This document shows, piece by piece, positions 7,621-16,597 of a stretch of DNA of 64,000 nt. The DNA comes from Chryseobacterium taichungense (lineage in GTDB: Bacteria; Bacteroidota; Bacteroidia; Flavobacteriales; Weeksellaceae), in the NCBI RefSeq assembly GCF_900109935.1, contig NZ_FOBV01000006.1:62001-126000 (forward strand), read 5' to 3'. A program made the position numbers and the translations under genes. Under the pieces are notes generated by a model that worked only from the letters and a program-made list of their open reading frames with translations, searched no databases and was not told the DNA's origin. Every line of letters begins with the position of its first letter. The stretch's first letter is position 1.

Positions 7621-7995
7621 ATGAAAAAAGTAACAGGAATCGGAGGGGTTTTCTTTAAATGCAAAGACCCCAACGCAGTGAATGAATGGTACAAAACGCA
7701 TCTCGGATTTGATACCACGCCCTACGGAACAAGCTTTGAATGGCTTGAAAAAGATACCGGAAATACAGGCGTTACCCAATGGAATCCTTTTCCGGAAAGT
7801 AGTACGTACTTTAATCCCTCGGAAAAAGATTTTATGATCAATTACCGGGTAGATAATCTGGAATCTCTTGTCGCAGAGCTTAAAGAGCAGGGCGTTTCCA
7901 TCGTCGATGAAATTGAATCCTATGACTACGGAAAGTTCGTCCATATCCTGGATATCGAAGGAAATAAGATTCAGCTTTGGGAACCGGCAGAGTAA
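7621..7995 (+). CDS. VOC-superfamily (glyoxalase-like) protein
   Basis: A 124-residue protein with the single glyoxalase/bleomycin-resistance fold of two beta-alpha-beta-beta-beta modules. GVFFKCKDPNAVNEWYKTHL is the typical first strand and helix, and the C-terminus HILDIEGNKIQLWEP ends in the conserved metal-ligand Glu region. It is cytoplasmic, with no signal peptide. Substrates in this superfamily vary widely, from methylglyoxal adducts to antibiotics and aromatic diols, and nothing here decides among them. It is a single-gene unit with a strong terminator downstream. Confidence 0.85.
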   Translation: MKKVTGIGGVFFKCKDPNAVNEWYKTHLGFDTTPYGTSFEWLEKDTGNTGVTQWNPFPESSTYFNPSEKDFMINYRVDNLESLVAELKEQGVSIVDEIESYDYGKFVHILDIEGNKIQLWEPAE

Positions 7996-8017
7996 AAAAT
8001 GATAGGTTACTATGAAT

Positions 8018-8050
8018 TAACAGGATGTCTCTACAGACATCCTGTTTTTT
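8018..8050 (+). terminator. Strong hairpin terminator after the VOC gene
   Basis: AACAGGATGTCT at 8019-8030 pairs with AGACATCCTGTT at 8035-8046 around CTAC, a perfect 12-bp stem followed by a run of T. Confidence 0.85.
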
Positions 8051-8070
8051 ATTGAACTTCAGTGATCCTA

Positions 8071-8130
8071 TCAATAGGAGTGGGCTGAAGCCCACTTTTT
8101 ATGATTAAAAGAAAAAGGCTTTAGCCAAAA
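8071..8130 (+). repeat. Dispersed hairpin element, copy 1
   Basis: The unit runs tcaataggagtgggct, ga, agcccactttttat, then a spacer and ggctttagccaaaa. AGTGGGCT at 8079-8086 pairs with AGCCCACT at 8089-8096. A second copy with the same order of parts is at 25461-25512 on the same strand. Confidence 0.7.
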
Positions 8131-8275
8131 CTTATCGTAAGTTTAGCTAAGCTTTTATATTGTTCGTATTTAAAAACACGGCTGATGCTTCATTAATCAA
8201 TACCACGAAAATTCATGTTGGTTTTTTTACTTAAAAATGGTATCTTGTAAATCTCACAAATACAGATAGAATTTA

Positions 8276-9505
8276 ATGCTAGAAAAGAAAGAACACAATT
8301 ACGAGAAAGCCGTTTTGGTAGGGGTCATCACGCAGCATCAGGATGAGGATAAACTTCAGGAATATATGGATGAGCTGGAGTTTTTGGCGTACACCGCAGG
8401 GGCTACCGTAGACAAACGCTTTACCCAGAAATTGACGCAGCCGGATTCCAGAACATTTATAGGAAGCGGTAAAGCTCAGGAAATCAGAGAATACGTAAAA
8501 GAACACGAAATAGGAACTGTCATCTTTGATGATGAGCTGTCGCCGTCCCAGTTGAAAAACCTGGAACGCGAGCTTGAAGTGAAAATCCTTGACAGAACCA
8601 ACCTTATCCTCGATATTTTTGCCCAGAGAGCCACAACCTCCTACGCAAGAACACAGGTGGAGCTGGCACAGTACCAGTATCTTCTGCCCCGCCTTACCAG
8701 AATGTGGACCCACCTTGAACGTCAGAAAGGGGGAATCGGGATGAGAGGTCCGGGGGAAACGGAAATTGAAACCGACAGACGGATCATCCGCGACAGAATC
8801 TCCTTATTGAAAGATAAGCTGAAGACCATCGACAAACAAATGGCCACCCAGCGAAACAACCGTGGGAAGGTGGTAAGAGTAGCATTGGTAGGATATACCA
8901 ACGTCGGAAAATCAACACTCATGAATGCGCTTTCAAAATCTGAGGTTTTTGCGGAAAACAAATTATTTGCAACCCTTGATACCACCGTCAGGAAAGTTGT
9001 GATCGGAAATCTTCCCTTCCTGCTTACCGATACGGTAGGGTTTATCAGAAAGCTTCCGACGCAGCTGGTAGAATCTTTCAAATCTACCCTTGATGAGGTA
9101 CGTGAGGCAGATCTTCTGATCCACGTTGTGGATATTTCGCATGAAAGCTTCGAAGACCATATTGATTCGGTAAATCAGATCCTAATGGAAATCAATGCGC
9201 ATCAGAAGCCCATGATCATGGTATTCAACAAGATCGATGATTTCAGCTACGAAAAGAAAGACGAGGATGATCTTACGCCTTCCTCCAGAAAGAATATTTC
9301 CCTGGAAGAATGGAAAAATACCTGGATGGCAAAATCTAAGTATCCGACCGTATTTATCTCAGCGCTTACGAAGGAAAACTTCCCGGAAATGAAAAGGATG
9401 ATTTATGATGAGGTGATGAAGATCCATATTTCAAGATTCCCGTATAATGACTTCCTTTTCGAATATTTTGATAATGACGAGGAAGAAAACAACCATAAGG
9501 AATAA
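8276..9505 (+). CDS. hflX: GTPase HflX
   Basis: A 409-residue ribosome-associated GTPase that splits stalled or heat-damaged 70S ribosomes. The N-terminal HflX domain spans about residues 10-190, with the family block GGIGMRGPGETEIETDRR at 152-169 and a helical linker. The G domain follows: G1 GYTNVGKST at 206-214, a TLDTTVR segment near 234, G3 DTVG at 252-255 and G4 NKID at 318-321. The length is normal for the family and the frame is intact. The stop codon overlaps the ATG of the next gene by one base (TAATG), so the two are probably translationally coupled. Confidence 0.97.
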   Translation: MLEKKEHNYEKAVLVGVITQHQDEDKLQEYMDELEFLAYTAGATVDKRFTQKLTQPDSRTFIGSGKAQEIREYVKEHEIGTVIFDDELSPSQLKNLERELEVKILDRTNLILDIFAQRATTSYARTQVELAQYQYLLPRLTRMWTHLERQKGGIGMRGPGETEIETDRRIIRDRISLLKDKLKTIDKQMATQRNNRGKVVRVALVGYTNVGKSTLMNALSKSEVFAENKLFATLDTTVRKVVIGNLPFLLTDTVGFIRKLPTQLVESFKSTLDEVREADLLIHVVDISHESFEDHIDSVNQILMEINAHQKPMIMVFNKIDDFSYEKKDEDDLTPSSRKNISLEEWKNTWMAKSKYPTVFISALTKENFPEMKRMIYDEVMKIHISRFPYNDFLFEYFDNDEEENNHKE

Positions 9506-10134
9506 TGAAATATCACCTGCTTTTTTTATTGCTTTTCGTTTCGGTTTTCAGCTTCGGGCAGAAGCCGAAGATTGATCTGAAGATGATCGGAAAGGATCTT
9601 AAAAACCAGCAGTCTCCCTACAATTATGAGAAGCTGATTTTTAAATATAAAGCCTATCCCAAGTCGCTGGATACGATAGAATCTCAGCACTTGTATTACG
9701 GAAGAAATTTCAGAAAAGATCTTGTTTCCACAATGGACGATGAGTTTAAAACGCTGGCAGAAGCTTTTAAGGACAAAAATTTTGATGAATGTATAAATAA
9801 AGGGAAAATTCTTTATGAAAAAGACCCCACCAATCTTGATGTTCTGCTCATTCTGCTGCAAGCCTATGACTCTAAAAAGGAAGGAGATAATTTTATGCAT
9901 CACCTGAGCCAGTTTCGTACGCTTACAGATGCAATCAGAAGTTCCGGAGACGGTAAATCTGAGAAAACAGCATATCTCGTCAATACAGTAGGAGACGAAT
10001 ATATTCTCCTGAATATCCTAAATCTTGGGCAAGAGTATTCACGAGGCTCTAAAGCGGCCAAGGATGGGATGTATGACATCTGGCAGAAAGACAACAATAC
10101 CGTTTATATCAAAGTACTTTATATCGATTTTTAA
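9505..10134 (+). CDS. Secreted DUF4919-like protein
   Basis: A 209-residue protein with a signal peptide (residues 1-18, ending FSFGQ). The mature part matches the DUF4919 pattern I recall from Bacteroidota: a SPYNYEKLIFKYK segment, then SQHLYYGRNF, then helices that look like TPR-type pairs (DEFKTLAEAFKDKNFDECIN and TNLDVLLILLQAYD). The function is unknown. It starts one base before the end of hflX. A chaperone-like or scaffold role in the periplasm is possible from the helical repeats but is only a guess. Confidence 0.75.
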   Translation: MKYHLLFLLLFVSVFSFGQKPKIDLKMIGKDLKNQQSPYNYEKLIFKYKAYPKSLDTIESQHLYYGRNFRKDLVSTMDDEFKTLAEAFKDKNFDECINKGKILYEKDPTNLDVLLILLQAYDSKKEGDNFMHHLSQFRTLTDAIRSSGDGKSEKTAYLVNTVGDEYILLNILNLGQEYSRGSKAAKDGMYDIWQKDNNTVYIKVLYIDF

Positions 10135-10160
10135 CACCAAATAATAAAAAAAACAGCTTA

Positions 10161-11441
10161 GTGGAATTATATTATTCATTTTCAGCTTTAATCGTTTTAG
10201 CATCCATATTTGCATACCTTAATTACAGATTCCTGAAACTTCCGAGTACCATCGGGATTATGGTGATCGCCATCGCGGTTTCCATATTTCTGGTTTCCTT
10301 CGGGGAAACGGTACTGCCAAGAACCTTCGGCCACCTTCATAACCTGATGAGCGGCATTGATTTTACGGAAGTGCTGATGGGGGCCATGCTGAATTTCCTT
10401 CTCTTCGCAGGAGGGATTCATATCAACATCGATGACCTGAAAGAACAGCTGCGCCCCGTGCTGATATTCTCGACACTTGGGGTGGTAATTTCCACATTTG
10501 TAGTTGGTTTCGGGATGTTCTATCTGTTGCCCTTTTTAGGTATTGATCTCCCTTTTATCTATTGTCTGCTTTTTGGAGCACTTATTTCGCCTACTGATCC
10601 TGTAGCCGTGTTGAGTGTCCTGAAGCAAGCCAATGTTTCGAAATCTCTCGAAACAAAAGTAGCAGGAGAATCTTTGTTCAATGACGGTATGGCCGTAGTG
10701 GTCTTTACTGTTGTTCTTCAGCTTGCTATCGGAAACGAGGTCGACCTAGGCATTGAAAGCATCGGGCTGCTGCTGCTTAAAGAAGCCGGAGGCGGATTAT
10801 TGCTCGGGGTAATCTTAGGATGGGTCACTTCAAGGCTGATGCGTGAAGTAGATGATTATATTATTTCCGTGCTGGTGACATTGTCTGTGGTAATGGGTGG
10901 TTATCTCATTGCCCGTCAGATGCATATTTCCGGGCCTCTAACCATGGTTGCTGCAGGATTGTTTATGGGTAATTTTAATGTTAAATTTAAAATGAAATCC
11001 ATTACTCAGGATTACCTGATCAAATTCTGGGAGCTGATCGATGAAATTCTCAATGCGGTACTTTTCCTATTCATCGGGTTTGAACTCCTGGTGATCAAAG
11101 ATCTCAACCACTTTATGATTCCGGGGATTGTTGCTATTGTTGTAGTATTGGTCGCAAGGTTAATTTCCATCTATGGGCCGACGAAATTTATGCGGAGAAC
11201 TTTCAGCCCGCAAACGGTAAAGGTACTGGTCTGGGGAGGAATCCGGGGTGGAGTGTCGATTGCACTGGCACTTTCAATCCCCAAGAATGAATACAGCAAT
11301 GCAGTCTTAAGTATCACTTATTGTGTGGTTGTATTTTCTATTGTTGTTCAGGGACTTACTATTGCTAAAATTGCAAACCCGAACAAGATTGCCAAAGAGG
11401 AGCAGGAGCTGGAAACGGTCACTTTAAATAATGAGGAATAA
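10161..11441 (+). CDS. CPA1-type Na+/H+ antiporter
   Basis: A 426-residue inner-membrane protein with about 12-13 hydrophobic segments. The start is GTG. Family motifs include SPTDPVAVLSVLKQANV near residue 145 and GESLFNDGMAVVVF near 175. Their acidic residues form the cation/proton site of the NhaP/CPA1 group. GGIRGGVSIALALSIP near 360 is the conserved arginine segment late in the protein. It exchanges external protons for internal sodium or potassium to control pH and salt. It lacks the long cytoplasmic tail of the NhaP2 or eukaryotic NHE types. The gene follows the DUF4919 gene by 26 bases. Confidence 0.92.
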   Translation: MELYYSFSALIVLASIFAYLNYRFLKLPSTIGIMVIAIAVSIFLVSFGETVLPRTFGHLHNLMSGIDFTEVLMGAMLNFLLFAGGIHINIDDLKEQLRPVLIFSTLGVVISTFVVGFGMFYLLPFLGIDLPFIYCLLFGALISPTDPVAVLSVLKQANVSKSLETKVAGESLFNDGMAVVVFTVVLQLAIGNEVDLGIESIGLLLLKEAGGGLLLGVILGWVTSRLMREVDDYIISVLVTLSVVMGGYLIARQMHISGPLTMVAAGLFMGNFNVKFKMKSITQDYLIKFWELIDEILNAVLFLFIGFELLVIKDLNHFMIPGIVAIVVVLVARLISIYGPTKFMRRTFSPQTVKVLVWGGIRGGVSIALALSIPKNEYSNAVLSITYCVVVFSIVVQGLTIAKIANPNKIAKEEQELETVTLNNEE

Positions 11442-11501
11442 AATTTTGTGAATAAAGAGATTACGATTGAAATTAAAGGGTAAACTAAGACGTGAATTCA
11501 A

Positions 11502-12218
11502 ATGGGTGTCGTTAAAGAAATACAGGAAGCATTAGCTGTTTTATCCGTTCCCGAAAAAGCGGAATTCTTTCCGAAGTTTTTCAAAACAGGGAAAGGGGAG
11601 TATGGTGAAGGCGATTTGTTTCTGGGCGTAAAGGTTCCTGACCAACGTTCCGTTGCCAAAGAATATTATTCAAAGATGTCATTACCGGATATTGGCAGGC
11701 TGATTTCGTCCCCTTATCACGAACACAGACTTACCGCTTTATTTATTCTTGTTTCAAAATTTGAAAAAGCCAAGAGTGTAAACGTAAAAAACGATATCAT
11801 TGAACTATATCTGGATCATCTGGAGTACATTAATAACTGGGACCTGGTCGATTCAAGCTGTTATAAAATTCTGGGAAGGTATTGCTTTGAAAATCAGAAA
11901 GAAGACCTGTTGCGAAAGCTTTCCGGCTCTGACGAAATGTGGCACAAAAGAATTGCTATTGTCGGAACCCTGCATTACATAAAAAAAGGTTCATTTGAAC
12001 TTACGAAAGCGCTCGTGACACAAAACCTAAAGCATCCCCATGATCTGATGCATAAAGCAAATGGCTGGATGCTCCGTGAAATGGGACAGAAAAATGAAAA
12101 GGAACTGATCAGTTATTTAAACCTTAATTATCATGAAATGCCAAGAACCTGTTTGCGCTACGCAATAGAGAAGCTTGATGAAGATGTGCGGCAGGATTAT
12201 CTTAAAGGCAGAATTTAG
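11502..12218 (+). CDS. DNA alkylation repair protein, AlkD-like
   Basis: A 238-residue all-helical protein with the HEAT-like repeat layout of AlkD/AlkC glycosylases. Recognisable segments are FFKTGKGEYGEGDLFLGVKV near residue 27, then KEYYSKMSLPDIGRLISSPYHEHRLTALFIL, YINNWDLVDSSCYKILG and the C-terminal EMPRTCLRYAIEKL. AlkD-type enzymes remove positively charged N3- and N7-alkyl bases without flipping the base. The WDLVD block, with Trp and Asp in the DNA groove, is kept here. The length is normal. A short intergenic gap leads to the next lipoprotein gene. Confidence 0.9.
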   Translation: MGVVKEIQEALAVLSVPEKAEFFPKFFKTGKGEYGEGDLFLGVKVPDQRSVAKEYYSKMSLPDIGRLISSPYHEHRLTALFILVSKFEKAKSVNVKNDIIELYLDHLEYINNWDLVDSSCYKILGRYCFENQKEDLLRKLSGSDEMWHKRIAIVGTLHYIKKGSFELTKALVTQNLKHPHDLMHKANGWMLREMGQKNEKELISYLNLNYHEMPRTCLRYAIEKLDEDVRQDYLKGRI

Positions 12219-12231
12219 TAAGAATCTTATT

Positions 12232-12900
12232 ATGAAAAACTATATTAAACGGCTGGTTGTGTTATTGCCCCTGTTGCTGCTTACGAGCTGTTTCGATATT
12301 TTAGACAAAGTAAATATGAAAGCAGACGGAAGTGGTGAGTACACGATTATCCTGAATGCAAGCAAAAGCAAAACAAGATTGGCCTCCATCTCAAAAATGG
12401 AATCCATTAACGGAAAGAAAGTTCCGAAAAAGCCTGAAATCGAAGCCAAGATCAACGAAGCCGCCAGAATATTCAAAGCTACACCGGGAATTTCCAATGT
12501 AAAAACCTCAATGGATTTTGATAATTACATCATTAAATTAAGCTGCCATTTCACTAAGATCGAAAATATCAACTCAGGGCTGGAACAGCTAAAGGCCAGG
12601 AACATCATTGGTAAAATGGTTCCTACGAATATTTACAGTCAGAATCCGGAGAAAAAGACATTTATGAGGAATAAAGTCAATACTTTCAAAAGTGATTATG
12701 ATAAAATGAGCAAAGCCGATAAAGAAGTTTTCACTGATGCTCGCTATATTTCCGTATTGCAGTTTGAAAATACGGTGAAATCGCAGTCGAACAATGCATA
12801 TTCTCTCTCTCCAAACAGAAAGGCGCTGAAGCTGGAGGCTACGGTTTTGGACCTTATTCTTCAAAAGAAACCTTTACAGAATATTATTTTATTTCAATAA
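12232..12900 (+). CDS. Lipoprotein of unknown function
   Basis: The start is set at 12232 rather than at the in-frame ATG 57 bases upstream, because MKNYIKRLVVLLPLLLLTSC then forms a proper lipoprotein signal with the lipobox LTSC. The upstream ATG would also overlap the AlkD-like gene. The mature protein has about 200 residues with a beta-rich N-terminal part (KADGSGEYTIILNASKSK) and a Lys-rich helical part. I cannot assign a family. It leads a run of three envelope genes whose other members carry a signal peptide or a membrane anchor, so they may work together at the envelope. Confidence 0.8.
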   Translation: MKNYIKRLVVLLPLLLLTSCFDILDKVNMKADGSGEYTIILNASKSKTRLASISKMESINGKKVPKKPEIEAKINEAARIFKATPGISNVKTSMDFDNYIIKLSCHFTKIENINSGLEQLKARNIIGKMVPTNIYSQNPEKKTFMRNKVNTFKSDYDKMSKADKEVFTDARYISVLQFENTVKSQSNNAYSLSPNRKALKLEATVLDLILQKKPLQNIILFQ

Positions 12901-12914
12901 TTCAAACACGAACC

Positions 12915-14954
12915 ATGAAATCTATCGTACAAAAGACAAAAATTATAATTTTATTTCTCACTTTTTCTCTGGCCTTTGCACAGCAGCGCATGAAAATGCC
13001 CGCAGATGTTCTTTTTTACATGGAAATCAACGGACAGCAATTGGGTAAAAAGATCAACTGGCAAAAGTTTAATCCGATCTTACAGGAAGTCACAAAGAAA
13101 GGAAAAGGAAAAGAAAAAGCTTCATGGACCGATTATTCTAAAACCGGGATTAAATATGATGCACCACAATATCATTATGCTTCTTTCAATGATTCTGTGC
13201 AGGTGTATTCAGCACACTTTATTGTGGACAATAAAGATAAATTTCAGGAATTTATCAATTCAGTGAAGAAAGACGGATTGGAAGTTTCCACAAAAAGAAA
13301 CTATTCTTATGTGAATCTTGATGATGATGTTTTTGTCGCATGGAACGACAGACGTGCTGTTCTGAAAATGATTAATTACAATAAACCTTTTAAGGATGAG
13401 CTGGCTGCTGACAGTACGGTAGCTGTTGTAGACAGTGCCGTAGCTGTTGCTCCCGACAGCGCATCTATTGAAGAGCCTGAAAAGCCGTTCGATTATAAAG
13501 AAGAGATTAACTATCTGAAAGATGATATTAAATATTTAAAGGAAAGCATTAAGGATAATAATGCCGAAATACAAAGGATTCAGAAAGACATCAAGTATCT
13601 TGAAAAGCATCACGAATATCCGAAAGAGAAGAAAGGTGCGACGGATGAGAATTATTCAGGTGACACAATAGAAGTTGAGCCTGCGCCAGGGCCGGAAGAA
13701 GATAGGGAAGATCTGCAGATACCGGAATATGATGACTTTAAGAAAGAAATGGATTCTCTGAAGATAGAAAAATTCAAGGTGCTTAAAAAACTCGCCGAAG
13801 AATCTTTCGATCAGTATTTTAACTCGAATCTGGAACTCGATGTTCCAAAAGAAATGACTGCTTTTCGGGATGCCGGATCAGATGTGTTCGTGTATACCGA
13901 TTACGGAAGTCTGGTCAATAATGGCGCTTACGGAAAAATGATGAGACAATACGAGTTTGGAAATCTGTTTAATTCCGTATACAATTCAAATTCTTCTTAC
14001 AATCTCTATTTTGACAAAGATAAAGTGAAGCTGGTCAACAGTTATCAGCACAAAAATCCGGAGGTTCAGAAAAGTTTTTCGGAAATTTATAAAGGAAAGA
14101 AGAATAAAAAGCTTGCGAGGCTCATCAATGATAAAAGCATCGGTTACTATGCTATGAATGTCGATGGAAGCAAATATTTTGATATGATGTACGCGCTCAT
14201 GAAAAATGCAGGAGATTCGGGATATCAGAAAGAAACGGAGCTCATCATGGAAACGGTAAAGATTGTTCTGGACGAAAAAGCCATCGCAAAAATAGCTCCC
14301 GGAAACGGAATTTTTGTTCTTAATGAGCTTAAGTCTAAAACGGTAGAATACACTGACTATGAATACGATGACGACTACAATGAAAAAGAGGTGAAAAAGA
14401 CGAAAGAAGTGGTTGTCCCGGACTTCACTTTTGCTTTCGCAACAGAAAACCCCGGATACTGGAACCGTATTTTCGATTTGCTGGCCACCAATAAAAAGAC
14501 ATCAAAGCATTTTTCCAGAAATGGAAATTTATACACTTTTAAAGAGGATAAAGAAACAGGATTTATGGATCAGCTTTACTTTAAGGTCAGGGATAATATC
14601 GTCTATGTAATGAGTTCTGAAAATGGCTTAGAAGTTAAAAATCAATCAGATAAATCTAAAATCTGGATGAAGGAATCATCAAAATACCCGGCATCAGGAA
14701 GATTTGATATCCAAAAGCTTCTGGTTGGGCTGGAAAAAGAATTCAAAAGTACTTCTGAACGAAAGATGCTGGATCTGGTAAGAAAAAATGTAGGAGAAGT
14801 TAATTTTAAATCAGAATCAAAAGGAGATAAGATTGAAACGGAAATCAATTACTCCATTAAGAATGCTTCAGAAAATAGTCTGATGTATTTCTTTGATCTG
14901 TTCGACGAGATTTACAAATTACAGGAAACAGACAAAAAGCAGCCGGTTCTGTAA
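12915..14954 (+). CDS. Secreted protein with central coiled coil, unknown function
   Basis: A 679-residue exported protein with a signal peptide (cleavage near FAQQ). An N-terminal domain to about residue 155 starts ADVLFYMEINGQQL. A Lys/Glu-rich stretch at about 195-240 (EINYLKDDIKYLKESI) has heptad character and is likely a coiled coil. An acidic and proline-rich linker follows, then a 400-residue C-terminal part. Near residue 475 it carries DYEYDDDYNEKEVKKTKEVV, whose counterpart TYEYDDNFNEIEKNTVRKIV is in the next protein, so the two C-terminal parts are probably homologous. It resembles the large substrate-free DUF4836-type proteins of the phylum, but I cannot confirm that. It is one base from overlapping the next gene. 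Confidence 0.8.
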   Translation: MKSIVQKTKIIILFLTFSLAFAQQRMKMPADVLFYMEINGQQLGKKINWQKFNPILQEVTKKGKGKEKASWTDYSKTGIKYDAPQYHYASFNDSVQVYSAHFIVDNKDKFQEFINSVKKDGLEVSTKRNYSYVNLDDDVFVAWNDRRAVLKMINYNKPFKDELAADSTVAVVDSAVAVAPDSASIEEPEKPFDYKEEINYLKDDIKYLKESIKDNNAEIQRIQKDIKYLEKHHEYPKEKKGATDENYSGDTIEVEPAPGPEEDREDLQIPEYDDFKKEMDSLKIEKFKVLKKLAEESFDQYFNSNLELDVPKEMTAFRDAGSDVFVYTDYGSLVNNGAYGKMMRQYEFGNLFNSVYNSNSSYNLYFDKDKVKLVNSYQHKNPEVQKSFSEIYKGKKNKKLARLINDKSIGYYAMNVDGSKYFDMMYALMKNAGDSGYQKETELIMETVKIVLDEKAIAKIAPGNGIFVLNELKSKTVEYTDYEYDDDYNEKEVKKTKEVVVPDFTFAFATENPGYWNRIFDLLATNKKTSKHFSRNGNLYTFKEDKETGFMDQLYFKVRDNIVYVMSSENGLEVKNQSDKSKIWMKESSKYPASGRFDIQKLLVGLEKEFKSTSERKMLDLVRKNVGEVNFKSESKGDKIETEINYSIKNASENSLMYFFDLFDEIYKLQETDKKQPVL

Positions 14955-16183
14955 TGAAAAAGAAAATTATTGGCGTCATAGCACTCCTCATTGCGGGTAT
15001 TATTTATTTTGTTTTTTATCATACAAGGAACACTTATACCACAGTGCCTCTGGATGCAGATGCGATAATATTAATAGATGCCAAAAAAGTAAAGCGACAA
15101 TATATTTCTGATCTGCTAACCCATCCGTCGGCTTGGTTTAAGAAAGGACCTGAAAATTCGGCTTTCCTTAACGATTCAGGGATTGTTATTCCTGATTTCT
15201 TCCAGTTTTTTCATCTTAAAAACTCTTCGCTGACAGAATGGTACAGTATTTTTGATCTGAAGGACCAACAGCAGTTTTTGAAGTTTTTACAATCACAGAA
15301 ATTTAAGAAGCTGAGCGAAAATGTCTTTAGAAAGGATCATGCGTTTATTATGGTTTACGATAATTTGTGTATTGCTGGAACCTCAAAGATAGGGTTGGAA
15401 AGTATTCATAAACAGGTTTTTAAGCTTTCACAAAAAAATATTCTTGATGCAGCGTCTCTTGTTGATAAAGGTATAGGCAGTATCATTTTTAATGACGGGA
15501 AAAGCAGCTACAATCTGTACATTGATCTGAATTCGGATGAAATGGAATTTAGAACCAACTCAAATTTCTATGATTCGGAGCCTATTATCGCAAAGCTTTT
15601 AAAAACCAAGTCATTTATTGAGACGGAATTGGATTCTGAGAATATGCGTCTGCTGAGCTCTGTTTTTCCTTTTAAGAATTTAGGAGATGCCAAGGTTGAT
15701 TATTTAAAAGCTAATGCAGACCTTCAACAGGTAAATGACACGATTATCACTTACGAGTACGACGATAATTTTAATGAAATTGAGAAAAATACGGTCCGGA
15801 AAATTGTGCAGCCTGCTTACGTCGTTTCTCTTCATAGTTCAGATCCGGAAAAGACAGCGCAATATTTTCAAGATAAAAAATGGATTAACGCGCAGCGACA
15901 GTTTGTTGTGATTCCTTTCCAACCGAATGTGATTGAAAAAAAGAAAAATGATTTTGAAATTCGATCAACAGGAAAAAGTATTCAGCCTTCCTTGAGAATG
16001 AATGAAAATTATATTTTTATCACGAATAATGAGTTATTATACTCTCATTTAAAATCCTTCACGCTAAGGGAAAAGAAAATAATTTCTGATATTGACTATA
16101 TTTTTTATGGTCATAAAGATCAGGATTATTATGTAAAATTAAAATTTAAAGAAAGTGAGCTACCTTTAGTTCTGAGGTGGTAG
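14954..16183 (+). CDS. Membrane-anchored protein related to its upstream neighbour
   Basis: A 409-residue protein with one N-terminal membrane span at residues 5-23 and the rest outside. It begins its mature part with VPLDADAIILIDAKKV, which matches the ADVLFYMEINGQQL opening of the upstream protein in pattern. It shares the YEYDD(N/D)(F/Y)NE segment and the PxYVVSLHS / PDFTFAFAT segment that follows. It therefore looks like a shorter divergent paralogue lacking the coiled coil. Its start codon overlaps the upstream stop (TAATG), so the two are almost certainly co-translated. Function unknown. Confidence 0.8.
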   Translation: MKKKIIGVIALLIAGIIYFVFYHTRNTYTTVPLDADAIILIDAKKVKRQYISDLLTHPSAWFKKGPENSAFLNDSGIVIPDFFQFFHLKNSSLTEWYSIFDLKDQQQFLKFLQSQKFKKLSENVFRKDHAFIMVYDNLCIAGTSKIGLESIHKQVFKLSQKNILDAASLVDKGIGSIIFNDGKSSYNLYIDLNSDEMEFRTNSNFYDSEPIIAKLLKTKSFIETELDSENMRLLSSVFPFKNLGDAKVDYLKANADLQQVNDTIITYEYDDNFNEIEKNTVRKIVQPAYVVSLHSSDPEKTAQYFQDKKWINAQRQFVVIPFQPNVIEKKKNDFEIRSTGKSIQPSLRMNENYIFITNNELLYSHLKSFTLREKKIISDIDYIFYGHKDQDYYVKLKFKESELPLVLRW

Positions 16184-16194
16184 CAGGTTAAAAT

Positions 16195-16533
16195 ATGGAT
16201 TTATCAGATCTTACCTACGCCAAGACATTTGTACATTATTCTCTGCATTTTGTCTTTCCGGTTTTCATAGCATTGATTTTTTACCGGAAAGATTGGAAAA
16301 GGGTATATCTCATTCTGCTGGCTACGATGCTGGTTGATCTGGATCATCTTTTTGCCGATCCTATTTTCGATCCTGACAGGGGAAGTATCGGATTTCATTT
16401 TCTGCACTCTTATTTTGCCATTGCGGTGTATTTTTTGATGCTGTTTTTTAAAGGAAATATAAGAATTGTCGGTATAGGTCTTCTTTTTCACATGCTGACG
16501 GATTTCCAGGATTTTTATTTATGGAACCATTAA
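16195..16533 (+). CDS. DUF6122-like small membrane protein
   Basis: A 112-residue protein with four hydrophobic segments and a set of paired His/Asp motifs: HYSLH near residue 14, DLDHLFADP near 48, HFLHS near 68 and HMLTD near 99. The set is typical of DUF6122 and recalls the YdjM-type membrane metal-dependent hydrolases. The His and Asp residues sit at membrane edges and probably bind metal. The substrate is unknown. It lies 11 bases after the anchored protein and may be part of that operon. Confidence 0.75.
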   Translation: MDLSDLTYAKTFVHYSLHFVFPVFIALIFYRKDWKRVYLILLATMLVDLDHLFADPIFDPDRGSIGFHFLHSYFAIAVYFLMLFFKGNIRIVGIGLLFHMLTDFQDFYLWNH

Positions 16534-16597
16534 ATAAGATTAATATTTTCTTTTAATATTTCAAAAATCATAGATTTTTTGTATTTTGTAAACGCTT

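Noticed and set aside
8279..8713. Long minus-strand frame inside hflX
   Set aside because: It is a shadow of the HflX coding sequence, with no start signals or family features.
12175..12231. Upstream ATG for the lipoprotein gene
   Set aside because: It overlaps the AlkD-like gene and would bury the lipoprotein signal; the ATG at 12232 gives a normal signal with lipobox LTSC.
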